Shown here in pieces: positions 1-8,826 of a DNA stretch of 64,000 nucleotides. Numbering within the stretch: the stretch's first letter is position 1; each line of letters begins with the position of its first letter. The stretch is from Stenomitos frigidus ULC18. GTDB lineage: Bacteria; Cyanobacteriota; Cyanobacteriia; Leptolyngbyales; Leptolyngbyaceae. Location: the NCBI RefSeq assembly GCF_003003795.1, contig NZ_PVWK01000008.1:1-64000 (forward strand), read 5' to 3'. The position numbers and the translations under genes were made by a program. Under the pieces are notes generated by a model that did no database searches, was not told where the DNA came from, and saw only the letters and a list, made by a program, of their open reading frames with translations.

Positions 1-132
1 GTGCCGTTACTTTGTCATGAGTATTTGGAGCACAAAAGATTTGCTTCATTCCCCTTGACTTTCAAGACAATCGCTACGTTTGTATGCGAGTTCACATGGA
101 ATTGGTATAAGGTCTTACCAGATGGCAAAGCA

Positions 133-843
133 CTATCCTTTTTTACAGGCTGCTTTGATGAGTGCTTGAAACAAGCGCTGATGCACTGGATCGTCGGGTG
201 ACAGCTCTGGGTGCCACTGAACGGCAAACATCCAGGGATGATGAGTATATTCCAGCGCTTCGGGTAGGCCGTCTGCTGCCTGTGCCACGATCGTCCAGCT
301 GTTGGGTACGGTGTTGATTGCTTGATGATGCCAGGAGACAACCGTGATGTCGTTTTGGCCGAGCATGCTAGCTAAGCGACTGTTGGGCTGAACTTGCACG
401 TCATGAGCGATCGGGCGGCGGGGATGATCGAGCCGATGGGGGATCATGTCGCCATACACATCAGGAACGTGGGTGATTAAGTCAGCTCCACTGGCAACGC
501 TGAGTACCTGCATACCGCGACAGATACCAAGCACAGGGATCTTGGCAGTCAAGGCCACGGTTGCCAGTGCGATCTCAAACTCATCCCGATCTGGGTCGAC
601 TAGATAAATGCTGGGGTGATGCTCCCCACCGTAAAGCTGTGGATCGATATCACCACCGCCAGAGAAGATCAAGCCATCCAAAAGACCCAGAAGCTGAACG
701 GGATCGGGTTGATTGGGCGGTAGCAAAATTGGGATGCCGCCAGCCAGCATAACCGCATCAATGTACGCTCCTGGAAGATAGACTTCTCCCGCTTCATTGC
801 GGCTGTAAGTGGTGATGCCAATGACGGGCAGTGCCTCGCTCAC
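133..843 (-). CDS. gamma-glutamyl-gamma-aminobutyrate hydrolase family protein (peptidase C26)
   Basis: This is a class-I glutamine amidotransferase-like hydrolase of the PuuD/C26 family, which cleaves gamma-glutamyl amide bonds. The N-terminus has the family motif PVIGITTY, followed by GGDIDPQLYGG. The nucleophile lies in GICRGMQ (Cys108 counting from the GTG at 843), and the His/Glu of the triad lie in QWHPE (His211, Glu213). The length of about 236 residues is normal. The frame is open up to a GTG at 867, but the GTG at 843 has a GGGAG upstream and gives the usual short lead into the first strand, so I prefer it. It is a single gene with no operon partner in view. The family call is firm; the substrate is unknown. 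Confidence 0.85.
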   Translation of the reverse strand: MSEALPVIGITTYSRNEAGEVYLPGAYIDAVMLAGGIPILLPPNQPDPVQLLGLLDGLIFSGGGDIDPQLYGGEHHPSIYLVDPDRDEFEIALATVALTAKIPVLGICRGMQVLSVASGADLITHVPDVYGDMIPHRLDHPRRPIAHDVQVQPNSRLASMLGQNDITVVSWHHQAINTVPNSWTIVAQAADGLPEALEYTHHPWMFAVQWHPELSPDDPVHQRLFQALIKAACKKG

Positions 844-996
844 GCGTCGATTGCTCCCAAAACACACTGTGCGCCAACCAGACTACCACTTCAGCAGGCG
901 TAGAGTGTGTAGTGTGGATGTGGTTTTGAGTGGAAGCCGATCGCTGACTGCTGGCCGGTACGAGGAATGATGGATTAAATAAGACCAGAAAGTATA

Positions 997-1280
997 GTGC
1001 TTGTGGCTGTAGTGCCCAATTGCCGTGGGAATGCCGGAAATGTAGCAGTGGACACGCAAAATCTGCGGATTAGCGAGGGGGCAACAATTTCTGCAAGTAC
1101 GTTTAGCAGTGGCAATGCTGGCACCTTAAGTATTAAAGCGACCGATACTGCACTTTTTGGCACGTCGGTGCAGGGCAGCCCCAGTGGTATAACGGCACAC
1201 GTAAAAGCTGGGCAAAGGGCAACGGCGGTAATTTGATGGTTGATGCCGATTGCCCCCGATGCGATCGCGACCACTCATGA
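997..1280 (+). pseudogene. fragment of a two-partner-secretion (filamentous haemagglutinin-like) exoprotein
   Basis: This is a remnant of a large beta-helical exoprotein. The translation from 997 has the repeat style GNAGNVAVDT, SEGATISAST, SSGNAGTLSI, typical of the C-terminal repeats of cyanobacterial haemagglutinin-like exoproteins. The frame stops at 1236. Reading from 1203 in another frame gives AKGNGGNLMVDA, the expected continuation of the repeat, so a frameshift lies near 1203-1215. There is no start, signal peptide or TPS domain. Only about 90 codons survive of a protein that normally exceeds 500 residues, so it is dead. Confidence 0.7.
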
Positions 1281-1317
1281 AACAAATTCCACCCTCATCT
1301 CAGACTCTGCGGCGCCG

Positions 1318-1482
1318 CCTTACTATGAAGTAACGATTCAGCCCGAAACGGTTCAGTTGCAGCGCGGTATGCAAGCTTATCCCATTCAGGCAGGGATGCA
1401 AGTGTTGGCTAACATTGTCTCTAGGGAAGAGACGGTGCTTACCTTCATTCTCCGCAAAGCGAGGCTACTAAACGATTTATAG
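1318..1482 (+). pseudogene. C-terminal fragment of an HlyD-family secretion protein
   Basis: The last 50 or so codons (YEVTIQPETVQLQRG, then IQAGMQVLANIVSREETVL and ILRKARLL) match the C-terminal end of HlyD-type membrane-fusion proteins that work with peptidase-containing ABC exporters in cyanobacteria. The N-terminal lipoyl and coiled-coil parts are absent. The fragment directly follows an exoprotein relic, so this is a junction of two unrelated broken genes. It is not expected to be functional. Confidence 0.65.
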
Positions 1483-1661
1483 GTGTCGCTAGCTGCTTGC
1501 GATGAAGAACCTACGAGTCGCCAAAACTCTTACTAGCATTGGCAACGGTTTCCCACTTGAAAAATTTTACCGCGGCTGTCGAAATGAGGGACGATCGCTC
1601 GTCATAGTAGTAAGCCCGTAACAAACGAGGCCTTCAACTAACTCTCACTGCAGGACAGCCA

Positions 1662-2015
1662 ATGAAATATGCCATTTTGGTCTACGAAACCGAGACTGGG
1701 TTTGACAACCGCACCAACGACCAGCAAGAAGCCTATTGGGGAGCTTATCGCGCCTATTCCCAGGCACTTGCAGAAGCGGGAGTGATTGCGGGGGGTGCAC
1801 CCCTGCATCCCCCCCATGCCGCCACAACGGTGCAGCTACACGAAGGGCAGCGCAAGGTTCAGGATGGACCCTTCGCTGACACAAAAGAACAGCTTGGTGG
1901 CTTCTTTCTGATTGATGTTCCCGATTTAGATTCTGCTTTGGACTGGGCAGCCCGCTGCCCTGCTGCCAGCAGTTGCGGTGTGGAAGTGCGTCCATTACTC
2001 CCTATGAATGAGTAG
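1662..2015 (+). CDS. YCII/DGPF-domain protein
   Basis: A 117-residue single-domain protein of the YCII family. It starts MKYAILVYE, as usual for the family, and carries the diagnostic DGPF motif (VQDGPFADTKEQLGGFFLIDV). The biochemical role of DGPF proteins is not settled. An AGGA lies about 8 bases before the ATG. The next gene encodes an ECF42-type sigma factor, and DGPF proteins are the known genomic partners of that group, so the two are very likely one functional unit. The stop codon is about 90 bases before my preferred start of the sigma gene. Confidence 0.85.
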   Translation: MKYAILVYETETGFDNRTNDQQEAYWGAYRAYSQALAEAGVIAGGAPLHPPHAATTVQLHEGQRKVQDGPFADTKEQLGGFFLIDVPDLDSALDWAARCPAASSCGVEVRPLLPMNE

Positions 2016-2106
2016 GAGAAGACTATCCGTATATCTGCACTTGGTAAGCTCGCATAGAGTCTTTACCGGCCTGGCAGCAAACCGCCCCCAGAGGCTAAGA
2101 GGAACG

Positions 2107-3330
2107 ATGGATGCACGCCGAGCAGCAGAATTGGCAGCCCGCAACTCCTATGGACGGTTAGTTGCTTATTTGGCCGTCCAAACTCAGGATCTAGCGGTTG
2201 CAGAAGATGCACTTGGCGATGCCTTCCTATCAGCGCTTAAAACCTGGCCTGAACGGGGAGCACCTGACAATCCGGAGGCGTGGCTGTTGGTAACGGCTCG
2301 TCGTCGTGTGCTTGATCAGGTGCGACAGACCAAAGTCAAAACAACCGCCATCAACACGCTCAAACTGATTTCAGTGGAGGGTAAAGAAGATCCAGCAATG
2401 GCAGTAGTCTTTCCTGACGAGCGGCTGAAGCTGCTGTTTATCTGTGCTCATCCGGCGATCGATGCTGGCATTCGCACACCGTTAATGTTGCAAACCGTCC
2501 TCGGTCTAAACGCGGCTCAAATTGCTTCTGCGTTTCTCGTGGCACCCGCTACTATGGGCCAACGCCTCGTGCGCGCCAAGAGCAAAATCCGGGATGCGGG
2601 CATCGGCTTTGAGTTGCCGGAAGCCGAAGATTTACCCAATCGCTTAGAGGCCGTCTTGGAAGCCATCTATGCTGCCTACAGTAATGGCTGGGAGAATATC
2701 ACTGGAGCCGACCCACGTCAAAAGGGGCTGACGGAAGAGGCGCTTTGGCTCGCTCGCCTGTGTGTACAGCTGATGCCAAATGAACCAGAGGTGCGGGGGC
2801 TACTTGCCCTAATGCTACATTGTGAAGCCCGTCGCAACGCTCGTCGGAGCATGGACGGTGCTTATGTGCCGCTCTTAGAGCAGGATGTCATACTCTGGTT
2901 AAAACCATTCATACAGGAGGCTGAACAGCAATTGGCTGAGGCCGCAACGTTCAAGCAGTTGGGTCGCTTTCAGCTCGAAGCAGCGATTCAATCAACCCAT
3001 GCCCAACGATCGCTTTCTGGAACGGTTGATTGGGATGCACTGGCGCTGTTGTATGAAGGGCTAATTCAGCTTTGCCCTACGTTGGGAGCATTAGTCGGTC
3101 GAGTTGCCGCGATCGCAGAAGCAAAGGGCGTCGAACAGGGGTGGGCACTGCTAGAACGGCTGCCGCCTGCAGCAGTCACACACTATCAACCTTATTGGGC
3201 ACTGAAGGCTCATTTGCTCAAACGATCGGGTCAAGCCTCTGAAGCCAAAGCAGCGTATGAGCGTGCGATCGGGCTGGTTGAAGATCCGGCTATCCGCCAG
3301 TTTTTGCTTTGCCAGTCGCTTGACTGCTAA
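2107..3330 (+). CDS. ECF42-type RNA polymerase sigma factor with C-terminal TPR-like extension
   Basis: This is an extracytoplasmic-function sigma factor. Region 2 is visible near the N-terminus (EDALGDAFLSALKTWPERGAPDNPEAWLLVTARRR) and region 4 as a helix-turn-helix (LMLQTVLGLNAAQIASAFLV, then GQRLVRAKSKI). It is followed by a helical extension of about 200 residues (LYEGLIQLCP, YERAIGL), as expected for the ECF42 group (about 400 residues in total, DUF6596). The frame is open back to 2008, overlapping the YCII gene. The ATG at 2107 has AGAGGAAC just upstream and matches the family N-terminus, so I chose it (407 residues). No anti-sigma factor is adjacent; in this group the extension is thought to control activity. 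Confidence 0.85.
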   Translation: MDARRAAELAARNSYGRLVAYLAVQTQDLAVAEDALGDAFLSALKTWPERGAPDNPEAWLLVTARRRVLDQVRQTKVKTTAINTLKLISVEGKEDPAMAVVFPDERLKLLFICAHPAIDAGIRTPLMLQTVLGLNAAQIASAFLVAPATMGQRLVRAKSKIRDAGIGFELPEAEDLPNRLEAVLEAIYAAYSNGWENITGADPRQKGLTEEALWLARLCVQLMPNEPEVRGLLALMLHCEARRNARRSMDGAYVPLLEQDVILWLKPFIQEAEQQLAEAATFKQLGRFQLEAAIQSTHAQRSLSGTVDWDALALLYEGLIQLCPTLGALVGRVAAIAEAKGVEQGWALLERLPPAAVTHYQPYWALKAHLLKRSGQASEAKAAYERAIGLVEDPAIRQFLLCQSLDC

Positions 3331-3462
3331 ACATCTTCAGGTGGATCAATACGCTTCCAAGACCCAATAAGTATTCCCGGTCGAGCCTGGGCGAATCGCA
3401 TCACTCTGTTGGAGACGCTTCGCTCTGTGACGATAGCCGCACCACTACCAGGTAAGGATTGG

Positions 3463-4557
3463 TTAGACAGCACCAAAGTGTTGAAAGCCTTGCTCCAGGG
3501 TGAGTTGCTGCTCTGGAACAGTTTGGGTTTTATCCACCAACCAGACCCCGGGTGCCGTGGTCGTGATACCGACGATCGCTGCGCCCTTGCCTAACTGCTG
3601 CACCAATGCTTGCGCCTTTAGCAATGGCAAGCAAAGCACCAACTCAAAATCCTCACCACCATACAGTGCCCAGTCCAGCGCTTGCTCTATTCCCACCCAA
3701 GGCGTTAACGCGGGCGGAAACGGAATCTGGCTGCGTTCCAGCCTGGCTCCGACACCACTAGCACGACAAAGTTGCAGAACGGCATCCGCTAAGCCATCGC
3801 TGCTGTCCATGCTGGCGATCCGGGTGAGGGGTGAGGGGTAAGGGGTGAGGGGTAAGGAAGGGGGCGATTGCGCTTTGCGCACGTCCCCCTTTCTCTGTTG
3901 ATCTATCGCCGTCTCTTGACTCAACTCCCCAAGCAGCTCAACGACATCCAATCGAGGCTGAGGGCGCTGATGTGCCTGAATCAATATGGCACGATCGTCC
4001 GCATTGAGCGATCGTCCCAATTCAGGCTGCAATAGTATTTCCAACCCAGCTTTGGATGCACCATGCACACCAGTCACGACGATCGCATCGCCCGGTCGAG
4101 CAGCCGAGCGGCGCATAATCCGGTTCGGTTCGACTTCTCCAAAGGCAGTGATGGCAACGCTAAGCACAGGCGATCGACAGATATCACCGCCAACGATCGG
4201 GGTCTTGTATGGGCTCAAACAGGCCGTTAGCCCCCGGTATAGTCCTTCAACCCAATCCACGGCTGTGTCTCCAGGCAGACTTAAGCCCACCGTAAGCCCT
4301 AACGGTGTAGCTCCCATAGCGGCTAAATCGGACAAATTCGCTGCTGCTGCTCGCCAGCCTGCATCTTCAGATGAAGTTGTCTGGTTGCTAAAATGAACGC
4401 CATCCACCAAAACATCCGTCGTGACAACGAGCGATCGCCCAGGTTGCGTAGTCAGAACCGCCGCATCGTCGCCCACCAGATCGACTGGGCAAAAGGACTG
4501 TAATCGTTTAAGCAGCCCTTGTTCACCGATGGCTTGAACAGTCAAGAGCTGCCCCAT
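3463..4557 (-). CDS. thiL: thiamine-monophosphate kinase, with an in-frame repeat insertion
   Basis: ThiL phosphorylates thiamine monophosphate to thiamine diphosphate, the last step of cofactor synthesis. Recognisable segments are GEQGLLKRL, GDDAAVL, TTDVLVDGVHF, AAANLSDLAAMGA, GGDICRS and MDSSDGLADAV (AIR-synthase-like fold). The start is the ATG at 4557, overlapping the stop of the upstream gene as TGATG, which suggests translational coupling. The protein is about 364 residues, some 35 longer than usual. The extra part lies between the GELSQ segment and RIASMDSSDG and is encoded by five seven-base repeats plus a hairpin at about 3822-3905. The insert keeps the frame and spares all motifs, so the enzyme is probably active. 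Confidence 0.92.
   Translation of the reverse strand: MGQLLTVQAIGEQGLLKRLQSFCPVDLVGDDAAVLTTQPGRSLVVTTDVLVDGVHFSNQTTSSEDAGWRAAAANLSDLAAMGATPLGLTVGLSLPGDTAVDWVEGLYRGLTACLSPYKTPIVGGDICRSPVLSVAITAFGEVEPNRIMRRSAARPGDAIVVTGVHGASKAGLEILLQPELGRSLNADDRAILIQAHQRPQPRLDVVELLGELSQETAIDQQRKGDVRKAQSPPSLPLTPYPSPLTRIASMDSSDGLADAVLQLCRASGVGARLERSQIPFPPALTPWVGIEQALDWALYGGEDFELVLCLPLLKAQALVQQLGKGAAIVGITTTAPGVWLVDKTQTVPEQQLTLEQGFQHFGAV
3822..3856 (+). repeat. five heptanucleotide repeats (GGGTGAG/GGGTAAG) inside thiL
   Basis: Five consecutive seven-base units read GGGTGAG, GGGTGAG, GGGTAAG, GGGTGAG, GGGTAAG. This is an STRR-type array as known from cyanobacteria. On the minus strand it encodes a Pro/Thr/Ser/Leu stretch in ThiL. 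A GC-rich inverted segment follows at about 3858-3890 (GGGGGCG ... TTGCGC TTT GCGCA ... CCCCC). Confidence 0.9.
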
Positions 4558-5402
4558 CAAGATTGATGCACTTGCAGCCAATAGGTCAGGTCAGATAACG
4601 CTGCAAAATCGAGTAGCGCTTCACTGAGGTCTTCTAGTAGAGGGAGGGATAAGGCAGTAATTTGCGATCGAACGGGTTCATCGATCGTGCCAAAACGTCG
4701 GGTTAGTTGGCGTAGAACCAGCGTCACGCCCTCCTCTTGTCGACCTTCTTGTCGACCTTCTTGTCGACCTTCCTGGAGAATCTCCTGGTAAATTACCGAC
4801 TCTCGCATAATCCCCTCCCGAAAAATTTGCTGCACCAGCGCTTTTTGGAAGCGTAGCCCTGCTAATAGTTGTGTGTAAGCGGAAACTTGCTGTCGTTGTT
4901 ATATTGATTCTATCTTACTGACTTGCTGAGCCACTTGCAGCAGTAGCTGCTCTGGTGTTGGTGTCGCCGCTAATGCTGCCAGGGGTAATAGTGCAACATC
5001 GTTGAGAAGCATGGCTGAATCTTGTTGCCACATGCAAAGCACACTGTACTCATGACGGGTTGACTCTACAGCAAAGACTGTCTCAATCACAGTGCTTTCA
5101 GGTGGCTGAATCAGCAAGACCACCACTTGAGTGATGGGTAAGCGGTAAAGTCGATACAGCCGTGTCCAGTAGTCCAGCATCCGCAGTGGTAAAGGCGGGT
5201 CAGATTCCAGCTTGACCTGAAATTCCAGATGCAAAATGCGCTCTTGGGTTTGCAGAAAGGTAACGGAATCGGCTCGAATGGGTTCGATGCTTAACTCAGT
5301 CTTGAGCACCTTTACCGATCGCTGCGGTTCACCGAGAATCCAGGCAGCAAAGCGATCGGGATGCTTCTGCGACAGCAGCTTGCACAGGTTATCGAAAGAC
5401 AT
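4557..5402 (-). pseudogene. Rpn-family nuclease/transposase-like protein (DUF4351), interrupted by one stop codon
   Basis: The N-terminal part (5402-4899) has the PD-(D/E)XK-like fold of Rpn/DUF4351 proteins: SFDNLCKLLSQKHPDRFAAWIL, then ILHLEFQVKLESD and LRMLDYWTRLYRLY. The C-terminal part (4835-4557) has the EGRQEGRQEGRQEEG repeat and the DUF4351 tail LVLRQLTRRFG. Both are in the same frame. Between them only the TAA at 4899-4901 stops translation, and the codons after it (QRQQVSAYTQLL) are the expected continuation. One base change, such as CAA to TAA, explains it. A restart at the GTG at 4835 could make a tail fragment. The gene overlaps thiL at its end. Confidence 0.8.
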
Positions 5403-5485
5403 GAGAACAGCTATTCAATGGCGACCCTCTAAAGCGCCACTGATGCAGCGTCATGGCAATGTAGTTAGAACAGTGGTGACAGCAA

Positions 5486-5839
5486 TCAGCGTTTACCGAT
5501 AAAGCTGAAGGCGCGGAAGTTGAGGGCTTGTTGCTCAATGCGGTTAGCGAGGCGATCGCACACCAGATTACACAATTCAAAGATCAGATCATCTTCAACG
5601 CTGTAGTACGCCAGCGTGCCTTTGCTACGGCGGTTGAGAATGCCCGCTTGCATCATCACTTTCAAATGCTTAGAAACATTGGCCTGGCTGGTATCGGTTG
5701 CCTCGACCAAATCTTGCACGCATTTCTCACCGTCACGGAGCAGGTTAAGAATCCGCAGGCGCATGGGTTCGCCCAAAATGCTAAAGTACTCTGCGACTTG
5801 TTGAACCACTTCTTGCGAAACAGGCTTTGCAGCTTTCAT
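5486..5839 (-). CDS. ArsR-family transcriptional regulator
   Basis: A 117-residue winged-helix repressor of the ArsR/SmtB type. The N-terminal helix AEYFSILGEPMRLRILNLL is followed by the recognition part TSQANVSKHLKVMMQAGILNRR and the wing GTLAYYSV. Cysteines are at residues 40, 90 and 94. Cys40 sits where the classical ELCVCDL metal box of ArsR proteins begins, but the second cysteine of that motif is missing. A metal or redox signal through Cys40 and Cys90/94 is possible but unproven. The gene stands alone between the Rpn pseudogene and accB, so its target is unclear. Confidence 0.85.
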   Translation of the reverse strand: MKAAKPVSQEVVQQVAEYFSILGEPMRLRILNLLRDGEKCVQDLVEATDTSQANVSKHLKVMMQAGILNRRSKGTLAYYSVEDDLIFELCNLVCDRLANRIEQQALNFRAFSFIGKR

Positions 5840-6058
5840 GCAAATTTAATGTGAGGGGCACTGATCCCCAGATTTTAACCAGTCCACTGCTATATAGCAA
5901 TAGAGTCTTTGATGAGCGTTCAAATTTTGTTTGAAATTTCATCATTGTTCTGGAGCATCTGGTCATCAAATGAGATTATCGCAATGAGTTTACGCACTCT
6001 TTCTTGATCTGGGAAGAGGGGTGTTAACCGAGAGTGACACGTTTCATCGGGTGACTGC

Positions 6059-6604
6059 TTAAGCGGGATTAAGGCGCAGTAGCAGCTGACCGTACTCGAT
6101 CGGTTCGCCATTTTGCACCAAAATCTCGACGATCTCACCGCCAACCTCTGCTTCTAGCTCGTTCATAAGCTTCATCGCTTCAATAATACAAACGGTTTGA
6201 CCTTTACGAATGCGATCGCCGACTTCAACAAAGGGTGGCTCATCAGGGGCGGCAGAACGATAAAAGGTGCCGACCATTGGAGAATTGATCTCAACTAGGC
6301 GGCGATCGGCTTTGCTGTCGCGCAGTACCTCGCTCGCTGTTGGCTGAGTCTGTATCGGTGGAGCGGTGCTTTCCAGTGCATAGCGGTCAGCTGCTTCTGT
6401 ACCGATCTTACCCGCTGCGGGCAAAGAAGCAGAGGTTTCAGCCCTTTGCAAGCGATCGCCCTCACTAACATCAAGCTGGTGATCAAGACGAACGCCCCGA
6501 CGCACCGTTAGTTCAAAATCAGTGCTTTTTAAAATTAGTTCCGCAATATCGGTCTGGTTGATGGCTGCCAGAAGTTCGCGGAGTGCAGGTATATCCAGTG
6601 ACAC
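6059..6604 (-). CDS. accB: acetyl-CoA carboxylase biotin carboxyl carrier protein
   Basis: AccB carries biotin between the carboxylase and transferase parts of acetyl-CoA carboxylase, the first step of fatty-acid synthesis. The 181-residue protein has the N-terminal helix (LRELLAAINQTDIAELIL), a Pro/Ala/Thr-rich linker, and a C-terminal biotinyl domain from about residue 104 with the motif EAMKLMNE (biotinylated Lys145). It lies 106 bases downstream of efp on the same strand; efp-accB is a conserved pair in cyanobacteria. The spacer holds tandem GCTAAA and TTTATCC runs that may form or break a hairpin. Confidence 0.96.
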   Translation of the reverse strand: MSLDIPALRELLAAINQTDIAELILKSTDFELTVRRGVRLDHQLDVSEGDRLQRAETSASLPAAGKIGTEAADRYALESTAPPIQTQPTASEVLRDSKADRRLVEINSPMVGTFYRSAAPDEPPFVEVGDRIRKGQTVCIIEAMKLMNELEAEVGGEIVEILVQNGEPIEYGQLLLRLNPA

Positions 6605-6710
6605 AGTTAATGTAAACCTCAGAAATAGGGAGCAAGAGCAGGAAGAAAGGCTAAAAGCTAAAAGCTAAAGGCTAAACGTTTTTTCATCCTTTATCCTTTA
6701 TCCTTTTGCT

Positions 6711-7271
6711 TTACTGCTCTCTCCCCAAATAAGAATCATTACGGGTGTCGACTTTGATGCGCTCTCCGATCGTAATGAACAGAGGCACCATGATTTGAGC
6801 ACCCGTTTCGACGATCGCAGGCTTTGTGCCGCCGGTCGCTGTATCCCCCTTGAGGCCTGGATCGGTTTGGGTCACTTCCAGCACGACAGAATTGGGCAAT
6901 TCCACTTCCATGACTTGCTCGCCCCAGCGCACCACATTCACTTCCATCCCTTCTTTGAGATACTTCACGCGATCGCCAATTTGTTTCGCGCTCAGACGGG
7001 CTTCATCATACGTCTCCATTTCCATGAAGACGAAGTCATCACCGTCCTTATACGTGTGCTGCATCGTGTTTTTCTCCAGGTTGGCCTGGGGCACGCTTTC
7101 ACCCGCCCGGAACGTACGCTCCATGACGTTTCCAGATTGGACATTTTTGAGCTTCGTTCGCACAAAAGCAGACCCTTTACCGGGCTTTACGTGCAAAAAT
7201 TCAACGACTCGCCAAACGGCTCCGTCTAGCTCAATACTAACGCCGGGTCGAAAGTCATTACTAGAGATCAT
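6711..7271 (-). CDS. efp: translation elongation factor P
   Basis: EF-P relieves ribosome stalling at polyproline stretches. The 186-residue protein covers the whole family: N-terminal KOW-like domain ([14 protein letters not shown]), the tip loop [15 protein letters not shown] with Lys32 at the modifiable position, the two OB domains, and the C-terminal signature [23 protein letters not shown]. No modification genes (epmA, earP) are visible nearby. accB follows in the same orientation. Confidence 0.97.
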   Translation of the reverse strand: MISSNDFRPGVSIELDGAVWRVVEFLHVKPGKGSAFVRTKLKNVQSGNVMERTFRAGESVPQANLEKNTMQHTYKDGDDFVFMEMETYDEARLSAKQIGDRVKYLKEGMEVNVVRWGEQVMEVELPNSVVLEVTQTDPGLKGDTATGGTKPAIVETGAQIMVPLFITIGERIKVDTRNDSYLGREQ

Positions 7272-7620
7272 GAGTGTGTGTATCTGGAGAAAATGTTCGG
7301 CACCTCATTGTACCGCTCTGAGGAGAACCAGCAGAAGAAGGCTTAAAGATAACGGCTAAAACGTTCCTCGCATCTCTCATAGCCTACCTCGTAACAGCAC
7401 GTCATACCTTGCAGCAGCAAGTCACACTTTTGAGACAGATTCTTTTTAGCCATATTCTCTAGCCTTGCTCGTGTCCTCCCTATGGCAAGATAATGAGAGC
7501 GACTCACCCATTGGTTGATCAGTGCGATCAAACCCTGCCTCGCTGGCCTTCGCTTCTGGCTGAGTCTGCCAAATGCATCCAGACTAACGTCCGCTAACTT
7601 TGAGCAAGCTGTACCGAGCC
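7272..7620. other. intergenic region between efp and the cyclophilin gene
   Basis: About 350 bases between two divergent genes, so promoters for both should lie here. I see no convincing ORF, RNA gene or long inverted repeat. The short ORFs in this stretch have no recognisable protein features. Confidence 0.5.
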
Positions 7621-8751
7621 ATGCAATTACAAGGATTTGACCGCTTCAAATTTGACCGCTTTAAGCAGTGGCTAAAAGCGGTGGCAACACTGCTGCTAAT
7701 GGCGACCCTCTCGTTAGGTCTGAGTGCTGCTGCTAGCAGACCTGCCAATATTATGCCAGCTGGTAATGCCATTACCGATGGCAAAGCGTTGTTGCGCTAT
7801 GCCTTACCGATCGACAATACGCCGGTACGCGAACTGCAACGCAGCCTGGAGGATATTGCCACACAACTACGGGCAAATCGTCGCTGGGGTGCGATCGCGG
7901 GTGATGTGAAAAAAGCCAGTTGGGTGTTGCGTGACAAGGAAGCCGCATTGCTTGCCAGCATTCCAGAGGCAAGGCAAGCCCAGGCTCAAGACTTGCTGAC
8001 TCAGCTTAAAGAGGGGCTTGTGCCCTTACAAACTGCTGTGGAAGCCAAAAATAAAGAGCAAACGTTTGCACAGCGATCGCAGCTACTTAATCTGGTGAGT
8101 CAGCTTGAAGAAAGCATGGTAAAAGACTTCCCCTTTGAGGTGCCAACCGCTTATAGCAATCTGCCTCAGCTCAAAGGTCGGGCCACGATCGAATTTACGA
8201 CCAACAAAGGCAAGCTCACGGCGATCGTAGACGGCTACAGCGCTCCAGTTACCGCTGGGAATTTTGTGGATCTAGTGCAGCGCGGTTTCTATAACAATCT
8301 GCCCTTCACTCGCTCCGAAGAGTCCTACGTTTTGCAAATTGGCGACCCACCTGGCGACGACGTTGGGTTCATTGATCCCAAAACGAAAAAGTATCGAGCC
8401 ATTCCTCTGGAAGTGCTGGTACAAGGCGATATTGAGCCGACTTACGAGATCACTCTAGAAGATGCTGGACGCTATAAAGATCAGCCTGTGCTGCCCTTCT
8501 CGTCCTATGGTGCACTGGCAATGGCGCGTCCTGGCGAAGATCCAAACGGTGGTTCCTCTCAGTTTTTCTTCTTCTTGTTTGAGCCAGAGCTAACACCCGC
8601 TGGACGCAACTTACTGGATGGTCGCTACTCGGTGTTTGGCTATGTGATTGAAGGGAAGGATGTGTTAGAGCAACTGAGAGCGGGAGACAAAATTGAGTCT
8701 GCCAAAGTTACACAGGGTCTGAATGCTTTAGTAGAGCCTAAGACTGCGTGA
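7621..8751 (+). CDS. cyclophilin-type peptidyl-prolyl isomerase of the CYP38/TLP40 kind (thylakoid lumen)
   Basis: The protein has an export signal (a basic start, then AVATLLLMATLSLGLSAAAS), a helical N-terminal domain of about 140 residues (REL, LEDIATQLRANRRWGAI, DKEAALLASIPE) and a C-terminal divergent cyclophilin domain (ATIEFTTNKGKLTAIVDGYSAPVTAGNFVDLV, then NGGSSQFFFFLFEP and LDGRYSVFGYVIEG). This architecture is that of CYP38/TLP40, which helps assemble photosystem II from the lumen. The cyclophilin active site is degenerate in this family, so isomerase activity may be weak. The frame is open to a TTG at 7600; I chose the ATG at 7621. Confidence 0.9.
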   Translation: MQLQGFDRFKFDRFKQWLKAVATLLLMATLSLGLSAAASRPANIMPAGNAITDGKALLRYALPIDNTPVRELQRSLEDIATQLRANRRWGAIAGDVKKASWVLRDKEAALLASIPEARQAQAQDLLTQLKEGLVPLQTAVEAKNKEQTFAQRSQLLNLVSQLEESMVKDFPFEVPTAYSNLPQLKGRATIEFTTNKGKLTAIVDGYSAPVTAGNFVDLVQRGFYNNLPFTRSEESYVLQIGDPPGDDVGFIDPKTKKYRAIPLEVLVQGDIEPTYEITLEDAGRYKDQPVLPFSSYGALAMARPGEDPNGGSSQFFFFLFEPELTPAGRNLLDGRYSVFGYVIEGKDVLEQLRAGDKIESAKVTQGLNALVEPKTA

Positions 8752-8826
8752 TTGATGCATTAGAAGTTGGCTGGTTTCAGACAGGATGATGAGGGGCGAT
8801 CGCTGCTAGTCGAATGAATAAACAAA

